From assembly GCA_036384915.1 (NCBI GenBank), contig DASVLJ010000001.1, positions 1 through 53,478 of the forward strand: a stretch of 53,478 bases of DNA, in the 5' to 3' direction. Of this stretch, positions 52,801 through 53,478 are shown in pieces. A program made the translations under genes and the position numbers. Positions within the stretch are counted from its first letter, which is position 1; the number at the start of each line of letters is the position of its first letter. Source of the DNA: PKWO01 sp036384915 (GTDB lineage Bacteria > Pseudomonadota > Gammaproteobacteria > Burkholderiales > Burkholderiaceae_D). Below the pieces are notes generated by a model, which was given only the letters and a program-made list of their open reading frames with translations, made no database searches and was not told where the DNA came from.

Positions 52801-53478
52801 CCCGCCGCAGCGACCCCGCCGCTCGTCTTTACCTGGGTGGCGTAGCGCGCCTTGCTTTGCACGTTGCCCGCGCCGTCGTAGCTGTATTGCGTCAGGTAGC
52901 CGTCGCCGTCGAGTGTGGCCGAGACTTGGCCGGCGTTGTTGTAGTAGGTGCTGGTGACGATGTCGTTCGAGCTAAGGTGTGCCTGCATCCCCTGCACCAG
53001 GGACGAGAAACTGACCGGCACCTGAATGGTCGTGTTATATGTATACGGCAACGTACCCGGCAGGTTATTGATAGTCGTGCCGGCTGTCAGGGACGTCACG
53101 GCAGGGTTAGCTTGCTGCAAGGCCGTGGCAGCCCCCGCTGTGCCGTACAGCAGTTGCGCAATCGTCGCCCAAGTATCGTTTGCTTTGACGGTGTAGTAAG
53201 GCGGCACCGTGGTCATGATCGGGCCGGTATAGGATAACGATGCCGGTAAAGTGGCGACCTTGTTGCCCGCTGTGAGCGTGGTGCCGCTGTTCAATGCCTG
53301 CAAGGCCGCCACCGAACTGGAGGTACTGACGCCGTAAAGTTTTTGCGTAATCGAAGCCCAGGTGTCGCCGCTCTGGACGATGTAATAGGGATTGCCCGTC
53401 GTGGTGACGGTGTCGCTGTAGGACAGCGGCGAAGGCAGCTTCACCGTCGAACCCGCCCCCAGCGTCGTGACGGCTGTG
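34578..53478 (-). CDS. giant LysM/RHS(YD)/DUF4214 polymorphic-toxin-like protein (5' end outside window)
   Basis: The frame is open from the window edge to a stop at 34578, giving at least 6,299 residues. A GTG at 53444 is only internal, because the frame continues upstream with LysM-linker-like sequence. Order from N to C: two LysM modules, YD repeats, two more LysM, a long YD block, one DUF4214 repeat, a second YD block, a beta-rich segment, about eight DUF4214-like repeats, a third YD block, a fifth LysM, an Ala/Gly-rich hydrophobic segment, a linker and a toxin-like tip. LysM binds peptidoglycan and YD/RHS repeats form a shell around toxins. The usual RHS self-cleavage motif (DPxGLxxG) before the tip was not found. 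No VgrG, PAAR or transporter gene is adjacent. Likely a surface or secreted contact toxin; export route unknown. Confidence 0.85.
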   Translation of the reverse strand, partial: TAVTTLGAGSTVKLPSPLSYSDTVTTTGNPYYIVQSGDTWASITQKLYGVSTSSSVAALQALNSGTTLTAGNKVATLPASLSYTGPIMTTVPPYYTVKANDTWATIAQLLYGTAGAATALQQANPAVTSLTAGTTINNLPGTLPYTYNTTIQVPVSFSSLVQGMQAHLSSNDIVTSTYYNNAGQVSATLDGDGYLTQYSYDGAGNVQSKARYATQVKTSGGVAAAGDAQIGAAGAPSWASLQLPAGSSEHQTTSYTYTLLNQVQTETDADGTLTQYAYDADGNCIATTVSDATLQSDPNQRTVLKRYNQLGQLVAELSGNFTGGVTAASTPAQIAAVWAAQAGNATIYGYDADGHLAAITTPAGNASLAVGTTLHLPAVLSYKVVTNTTVPASYTVQNGDSWNTIAQALYGTSSVATVLQKALGNPTLNPGTVLGSLPAALSYTVSTNTVVPATYTVKSGDTWVAIAQALYGDSAAATSLQNSQAGRTLNYYDSDGRLVYTVDPAGNVQGRTYDNLGRLATQTVYANTIPLTTLVGMTGGPVGGTGAFFGLANSLIDSTERYSYNAAGERTVVTDALGYATTQAYDAFGEAKQILTQTDTAGDLEEQDVTFDNRGQAIATRLIDNTSVDHGSDTITAAPAGAITSSVVYDAFGRVKQTTDSNNNVTNYNYDRLGRQIAVMDPASGNYNSTTYDAFDRVLTQTDFNGNTVSTVYNTAARTMAITATATSTQAGSQPITQTLTQTITDNVFGQKVSVKDGNNNLTSYSYDNNGNLLTVNDSQGNDVTNTYDANNNLLTSQDANGILTTYAYDAVNRVLSKTVDPKSSTNPNGLNLTTSYVYNSRSQVVQITDPNGIVTDTAYDQKGQVISVTVDPVNPTVGPSNPNGLNLVTSYQYDARGKVLQVTGPSPNNTVTTYQYDTLGRRVMQTVDPNGLKLVTHYTYDANNNLLTVTDPNGNVSTNVYDADNRLLYSIDGAGDVTHTVYDANGNVTQTTAYANAISVGSLGSAPAAGYVASLVSADATRDNTVNKIYDQANRLAYTVDGTGAVTQYVYDGNGNVIERIGYSNPIPASTAMNFNAVQTAVSALAPNADGPNKTDIYVYDARNRVVAHIDGRGDVTTYVLDGNGNIVQETAYATPVGSVAGIPTTGTLFTSAQQVVAWMGSAAVNPANRVTRMAYDHAGRLTGSAVLQSQTGGVGQWAVTLQSVDGNGNVVARTAYAAALSDAGLAASATQTQVQSWMGSVTATPAQDQAEQMAYDHAGRRIGTAVAQNVLFGTNTVQWAVTLNNYDSNGNLLATTSYDSLLSGGTQSGFSSAGAWMQSVAPAPGSDRMTRMVYDNANRRIMSATAQNDNSGTIQWAVSGNTYDANGNVVAAIAYAAFLGSNGLETATTSTAIDQYLPTGAAPSPSAGDRVVVTAFDAANRAVSSAVAQSPAAAAGQYNWAVTSRRYDGHGNVLSQTAYANMVAASAQAILPGAVTAAQQSVIAGIFGAVVANSGNDRTTRNLYDADNRLRYSIDAAGYVTQSDYDALGRVSATTLYATAPTGLAANPTLGAVSNALLPLASQIQSQTKFIYDAAGNVLSKADYKSATQTLTQSYTYDALGNKLSYTNAMGSVWHYAYDAAGQQVSESDPLIQLQSTAPASIAGAVPGAAPLTTGTSLTTLTAYNAFGDVTSITTEAVTTGVAAPSNVRTTGYGYDLAGHQTSVTNPSATVYSAATDAATLLSQAQNGTGASTATGTVTVPTSTTTYDALGNAVSSTDFAGNTSSKTYNNAGQVQYAVDADNYVTGYSYNAFGEVTALTRYATAIPGANVQTQQVMQLYVSIFGGGSSPTVAQLIQWTDVLSSGQSMATLAQTMLGSSSMSSDPTTFVNALFQNALGRQPASAGLAYYVNELSGGTSQAQVVVDFINGILTGGTAADVSNFNGAIFHALQPAIAVLAANSVAADVALFQNGAIDRTIYTTYDDAGRKLLVIQPQSYVYDPAQGTGAGATGTMASQVAQTAYDAFGDAIQSTQYGMATGGASYSVATGAYSPGSSTIVTNAQTTYSYFDQRGNMVAQLQAINQVQANAANQQGYLTTMKYDAAGNLTDKYEYANAVAFTTSGNASPSYAAPARVSIGSPSAGTTSYDRDTSYTYDAQNRKLTQAVLGVVNNGATYTSATTTYGYDLLGNLTSTADALQGVTYTYYDVLGRVVGTATTGDSAAVAGSDVAAIADGTPAAKLTTFALDIYGDVLQQTVFSNAATVTASSVAGVAPTVTATANAQADRTTTYGYDANGNRISMTNPSGATTNYDYDVLGRVVKQWTTVTVANYATNAAPTLAVPEIPINGVTTPWDATYNADFNPGNSAPVVLSSTQQTEFTVTNYDAVGQVISTVTPGAASSAGSELPSTLTTTAQTYDAFGEQTGKTVLNGATTQQTQFTYYDTAGHAWLTNAGNGVVTAMLYNVNGQATEQVTSVDGAIASLVKPGTTLGGGTGEAAVAYEVNQSLSSNSVAQNILAYGSRYDLLGNQTDKITPLQQVGVNGTSSILGIAATGIGSTVTPNSSSQGATGTAAFSMTVNLASSNGIDLSQLGSGDFMVELDYTSGATGTASQTVVQTLNANQLINAGNGSGQLTLNWSTAVSGTAGSPPITANRIQVWKKDVAGAWQQIADTSPGTASATTSGETIGLQAAGAQQFGSFMSFATPQNALTPITVTLTPATGGTPIVFNSANGGGNILNFGNQVLVNLTGIPLGAYNYQVSYQDIGDSAPVSHDSGAVTLTGIATPAVAANTANAAALFVGILGRAPFQGGLTSIASLIASNGIQYAANSLITSVPEGQGLFGNMSPASFVTAVLNNVLGTTVVNTLNANGQLAGLISTYSALAQSGGFAAAAVAIINTYATYSGSDANQMAGSVAFADKISIGVAFAQSAAGNVTLSTNPQQLAQQLGAAAALINTVTAAPTAQSAANADLANIANMAREYSAYGTAVANAAGATPMEVASAQVAQLYTVIFGRAPLNAGLNNYASQLVSKTQTLAQIATALLTSSEALNGTVNSNGSYKWLNANGNALQFVNQVFQNIVGRNATPTEQSIYTTEFVANGSANLGQTLVDMLNYLTGADATIATDKTALQTFNNKVTAALAFAEYSGDASTADSLAIVTDAGTSGLAQAMTDLEGYLTIPAYNTALAAFNNAATVEAAYNTLVADQTLVATDGGGGTDATLMSQLAQLSVATQNTAAPVQSTWNSNFNQLVAGTTTLASIATGMISGSKLAGLSGAGFVNQAYILMSGAMGATSLPATSNTVQSYINTYTTDLGTMGQGAVLALMASQLSTYNGSDSAMLTLQNGFDTNVNTVLNGIASAEQSLYAIPSAAWLSASAADSNVTGAGSPLPSAALWDTQAANLTSNTTVQNPDTKIAPNYGLAETVVGLYKLTGNSAPSAAQFGIDMATAQNSGYAALALQLLGTQSAINRYGAGPSYSATSFVPAIFNALLTGSVLTPSATMQNYISQYESEMSTGKKTAAQILCDVITDLGNFNTGGGTSWGGSTSPGTDYTMQAAIGTYWLNVNTMMGTLSSAAATAATTATNTATGADNATNGTANANYAIQIAQLFQAVLNRAPALAGGLEYYLNAAESGTSMATIAGDILSPNFSPSGTPFITTAEPSTWVATVFNNLFGRAPTGDESKYFCYGLTSSNLAATIQSIIAYAANYTGTNADLLADKATLDAKISADLNSDLTTASATLGTDTATASGMQSQVTNTDQPKVTSTTGSLNTATTTDNATAGSQAMLDIAQLYTAILQRPAQAPGIGAYYGNFGVNGSNQSSAQLQTAQGILNTSTSGFNSDTGAAFVNLAFQNIAGRAPTSVELSTFVGQLGSTPATTGAQVIVNIVNYIEAGAGSTATGTNSYGASNAVMDQSKAYFDNEVYAQAHNGATVGGTTYSPMPTTGLAGNENAAVQAMMTYLPSLVAADQANATLAGDNVTLAADNAAVTADQNLDNFLSTTITSTGADSAAAKAQSISNRAAGANTYTTDNADDALRAMVLSMQQTVDSNVAASVAASVTAAAGRVAGDTATWNTDKTAASSATGNNALYVQQLIQYWVGITGSAPTLNNVVNWLQELNAPKPATMNSIISTMFANAKDSGGNLYLAMAVPTPTSNPPYPDAHQDTNSYINFVSAVFQHAMGRMPNPGTDGTLATNFYVQELAGTTYSHSSGANYIAVLQDIIDNIPANTSDGAFFNKSVNSALNNTLASGSNPQGLDVTLKSYSGMTAAQLIAQLPALQSATQNALAQNIGAWPSSWSAQVAQAESAGAGQAAADSNAALARTATQLYVAILNRAPDPYGLTNTIDAFLGTTAPAITPAQEAGLMFVSPEGQRLYSSSLTVAAFVQQFYQNAFGRAPEAAELASAQSQLGAGTASISAALQPGSQGQASAAGTWAAGVIAAAGSYTLPSTDAINSGALIDTNLLSTQLSFNQRVDVALQINATTIANLTAPENTAKAYAQALPTSGLANASQNVQSLVSYGGSTPHYDAADTKITHDRFGNAVTQTAPVELSIAGGTPTTTTVYNEFNQAIQVSGPSLQNYSGGAGSGKATLTAAQSSVTSATYDALGRTVSTTDANKNVTQVYYDGFGNIERQIDADGGINLYNYDAFGDRTRAEQLDPTSTTGTYTVLSNNTYAYDLMGHQIESETAQYGIGTVTETGTNPGFTDIPATKSSNQTTTAINLTNPLVQVTASQITINAYDELGRKIVTLSTVSSATNSGLADDLMPFLNTDNVGKIVSTLNTDDTLASGKAPVSISYTQYDLAGNVADSVDGDGHQTEYAYDALNNKIAETDANGNTQAWSYINGSSLVRAWTQMDKNVLTSTYDGTGRVTSESGSQFVNGTSGLTGGTYVFGRQNLVFSYNGAYLASETDANQTQVGGVTYNNSVESYTYDLAGNQIAVRTVDVSRPYMATPFVEVVRDNHQTYDAANRVTAIEDSRYNVQNSYDANGNLRDQTTSYLLDMGGAATVATATITANVGNDNADAIETIGNVTATNPTPVRTGATVAVNYNRYDAMNRAILVDGTGIDSGTQIVAGSGGNAILASEINAAQGHVVNYDTAGQRVTDTYFADYSSNGQTNAVQTTESYAYDVAGQLTQVSRASVGFAASVIDNLVYNAAGDAVSTGATGAMESTTGIGTPQSFGNLGNGVPNNLESGFSVQPILANSAAASSGTVQGYGLAYASQTSAYDAAGRLQMQTSWELQDITNPTSATLDAADTVYAYDDVGNTLVTSTHSHDNPAGTPNMTYNGNLAEGGEISSTLDTVTELETNWNVHASYQESAQIAQTWNGATIYQYLPGPVPYGSAGQYTAANGASSNITFYNYDDNNNIAYVVETPVSASSSTTPTSQTDYLDTLSGEVLNNFDLGNLTVNGTAGSETLSGAVTHTLIAANGNDMGTSSVAAAPAPHAVGPGANNVGTVQGYSVLSQAVDNAQPTTYIVQTGDNWDTIAANVWGDASLGWAIEQANNDVMPAGNSAVIIPTRPTEVQNTYQTTNPYNLSSALGNTTPNAPVPAPDNAGCGSAGAIIMIVVAVVASCILGPEMLALTTGMDVSELGVAAVIAEAGPGELLAAGALTGAASSVISQAVGIAIGAQHGFNWKGVEEGALGGAISAGVTGSIPGVDGASANGVGFSTAPGSSMAPLAAVGNAVISSALTQGIGVATHLQPHFQWSQVAAAGISAGVSSVLNGQLGLDPNVKPTIMQNFEMGANQFIGGVVANKLTGGTQTNAEIAANAFGQALGNSIAQNLHTAPSPVYGKTFAEDHAARAAMEFDKTWGPSPVVTDGGGGLLAAGSNDSGGPEGNSSLTPYNINITASEQEAMDMVNGVQSLASLNGGSAPTKSAQQYAGESYYNALNCNSINVCADLASTYGNYADSFRTIVAKGLDPATSDSIYLGLAGMYQNSAQIAANNMISLMQAKSASDAYSEAAACNSYQSCTDTAARDSGMASEFGRLAANSSGTQQQLYKAYSLEYSWVSQVAQDNSTCYFQPPPPPPSLLDSDGLPRAVPGSTYRYGSGLYPVIWSAAADPWSVNQIIADDPGSQIVIRRENYKLMRDAIFLGISLFDPAADAVMGDSVVVSGSSVTAGRGISTATGSATESVAVSVPKTISYSSQATVSADQTVTWNGAASQSWNGGAYANSMGRVNTVYMDPDTEDVLLPVYNSAGAARTAQWGASQQGVSLNDTIMNIAGPNPQITYTASGKTLYLNTQTGLQVVYDNAGNYFRVEDTNVTGPLRYTDQFGNPIPNNVPLIKTSGTTQMGLPSDIRNALTHFTNTDK
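35988..36005 (-). repeat. 18-bp RAYT-flank word inside the giant gene
   Basis: Eighteen bases identical (inverted) to tcgagtctgaccccatat at 32813-32830 and 34055-34072, translated in frame as the segment SLTPY. It lies within the AT-richer linker near the toxin end. Confidence 0.7.
36170..36870 (-). other. Ala/Gly-rich hydrophobic segment of the giant protein
   Basis: It contains GAIIMIVVAVVASCILGPEM followed by repeated Ala/Gly/Val stretches and two related motifs (HGFNWKGVEEGALGGAISAG and HFQWSQVAAAGISAGVSSVL). Such segments precede toxin tips in many large polymorphic toxins and may aid membrane passage; this role is inferred. Confidence 0.55.
36960..37150 (-). other. LysM module 5 (near C-terminus)
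   Basis: TTYIVQTGDNWDTIAANVWG is a LysM start (YxVxxGDxWxxIAxxxxG) and WAIEQANNDVMPAGNSAVII completes the fold. It separates the last YD block from the C-terminal region. Confidence 0.8.
37370..39990 (-). repeat. YD/RHS repeat block 3
   Basis: Many YD-type repeats, for example VYYDGFGNIERQIDADGGIN, YDALNNKIAETDANGNTQAW and YDVAGQLTQVSRASVGF. The block lies between the DUF4214 array and LysM 5, and ends without the hyperconserved RHS core terminus. Confidence 0.85.
40180..45180 (-). repeat. array of about eight DUF4214-like repeats
   Basis: Repeat units of about 150-250 residues, each with a QLYxxIxxRAPxxxGL-type start and an F(V)xxxFxNxxGRxPxxxE-type middle. Examples: VAQLYTVIFGRAPLNAGLNN, FVNQVFQNIVGRNATPTEQS, IAQLFQAVLNRAPALAGGLE, VFNNLFGRAPTGDESKYF and ATQLYVAILNRAPDPYGLTN. 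Several units are degenerate. DUF4214 occurs in large secreted and S-layer-like proteins; function unknown. Confidence 0.75.
45190..45920 (-). other. beta-rich segment between YD block 2 and the DUF4214 array
   Basis: Ser/Thr/Gly-rich alternating sequence (for example ITVTLTPATGGTPIVFNSAN and LVNLTGIPLGAYNYQVSYQD) suggestive of one or two Ig-like sandwich domains; no family named. Confidence 0.4.
45950..47600 (-). repeat. YD/RHS repeat block 2
   Basis: YD repeats such as YDDAGRKLLVIQPQSYVYDP, YDAAGNLTDKYEYANAVAF, YDLLGNLTSTADALQGVTYT and YDANGNRISMTNPSGATTNY. Confidence 0.85.
47730..48060 (-). repeat. single DUF4214 repeat between YD blocks 1 and 2
   Basis: VMQLYVSIFGGGSSPTVAQL, then FVNALFQNALGRQPASAGLA and YYVNELSGGTSQAQVVVDF: one complete, well-conserved DUF4214 unit, separated from the main array by YD block 2. 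Confidence 0.8.
48070..52960 (-). repeat. YD/RHS repeat block 1 (interrupted by LysM 3 and 4)
   Basis: The longest YD block, with dozens of repeats such as YTYDANNNLLTVTDPNGNVS, YDGNGNVIERIGYSNPIPA and YDHAGRRIGTAVAQNVLF. A 300-bp LysM pair (52060-52350) sits near its N-terminal end. Confidence 0.88.
52060..52350 (-). other. LysM modules 3 and 4
   Basis: SYTVQNGDSWNTIAQALYG and TYTVKSGDTWVAIAQALYG, joined by an LPAALSYTVSTNTVVP linker. Near-identical linkers join the other N-terminal LysM copies, showing tandem duplication. Confidence 0.85.
53060..53478 (-). other. LysM modules 1 and 2 (and tail of a preceding unit at the window edge)
   Basis: YYIVQSGDTWASITQKLYG and YYTVKANDTWATIAQLLYG, each followed by a Leu/Ala/Thr-rich half and an LPxxLxY linker. 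Residues before the GTG at 53444 (TTLGAGSTVKLPSPLSY) repeat that linker, so at least one more LysM unit probably lies outside the window. Confidence 0.85.

Noticed and set aside
37370..52960. Regular short DNA repeats resembling a CRISPR or satellite array
   Set aside because: They are the DNA echo of YD-repeat codons (gtcgtaggtg and similar) in a continuous reading frame, with no uniform repeat/spacer structure.
53442..53444. GTG at 53444 as the true start of the giant gene
   Set aside because: The frame continues open to the window edge with sequence (TTLGAGST) matching the linker that precedes other LysM copies, and there is no signal peptide after the GTG.

Overview
The window looks like a GC-rich betaproteobacterial chromosome, most likely Burkholderiales/Oxalobacteraceae-like. 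This is inferred from codon usage, the gene families and the presence of a giant LysM/RHS/DUF4214-type protein; no 16S or marker gene is present, so the assignment is tentative.

Layout. (1) 1-710: remains of two insertion sequences, the right end of an IS3-family element abutting a 5'-truncated IS1380-family transposase. (2) 961-8661: ordinary housekeeping and accessory genes: tesB-type acyl-CoA thioesterase, a small WGR-domain protein, a nested palindromic repeat, a dctPQM TRAP transporter with a divergent LysR regulator, a secreted peroxiredoxin, two tiny lipoproteins with a rho-independent terminator, and an unrecognised 265-aa protein. (3) 8770-8828: the 3' half only of a tRNA-Ser(CGA)-like gene on the minus strand. 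It is positioned as the distal attachment-site scar of an integrated element lying to its right. It is followed by about 0.5 kb of AT-rich DNA without a convincing gene. (4) 9347-32000: one uninterrupted plus-strand run of 28 genes with no gap above 46 bp and many 1-4 bp overlaps: fliQ, fliR, flhB, flhA, flgF, flgG, flgA, flgH, flgI, flgB, flgC, fliE, fliF, a short FliG-like gene, fliH, fliI, fliJ, a fliK-like gene, flgD, flgE, a short FliM-like gene, fliN, fliO, fliP, a FliA-like sigma factor, a TPR protein, a 139-aa unknown and a second TPR protein. (5) 32095-34075: one intact and two truncated copies of a REP-associated (Y1/RAYT) transposase gene interleaved with a lipoprotein gene. (6) 34186-53478, minus strand: a gigantic polymorphic-toxin-like gene of at least 6,299 codons, whose 5' end lies outside the window, and a 131-aa probable immunity gene overlapping its stop codon by 4 bp.

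How the parts work together. The flagellar run encodes the full type III export gate, the ATPase complex, the MS, P and L rings, the rod and the hook. It lacks every filament, cap and junction gene (no flagellin, FliD, FlgK, FlgL, FliS), the stator (MotA/MotB), FliL, FlgJ, FlgM and chemotaxis genes. The FliG-position protein is about half normal length and the FliM-position protein lacks a recognisable CheY-binding N-terminus. The simplest reading is a self-contained hook-basal-body that may act as a secretion conduit rather than a rotary flagellum. It carries its own sigma factor and two TPR proteins that could be substrate chaperones. This is the strongest candidate here for an undescribed system. 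The alternative is a secondary flagellum that borrows filament and motor parts from elsewhere in the genome.

The giant protein alternates LysM modules, three YD/RHS repeat blocks and about nine DUF4214-like repeats. It ends in a fifth LysM, an Ala/Gly-rich hydrophobic segment and an AT-richer C-terminal toxin-like tip. Whether it is a cargo of the neighbouring apparatus is speculation based on proximity only.
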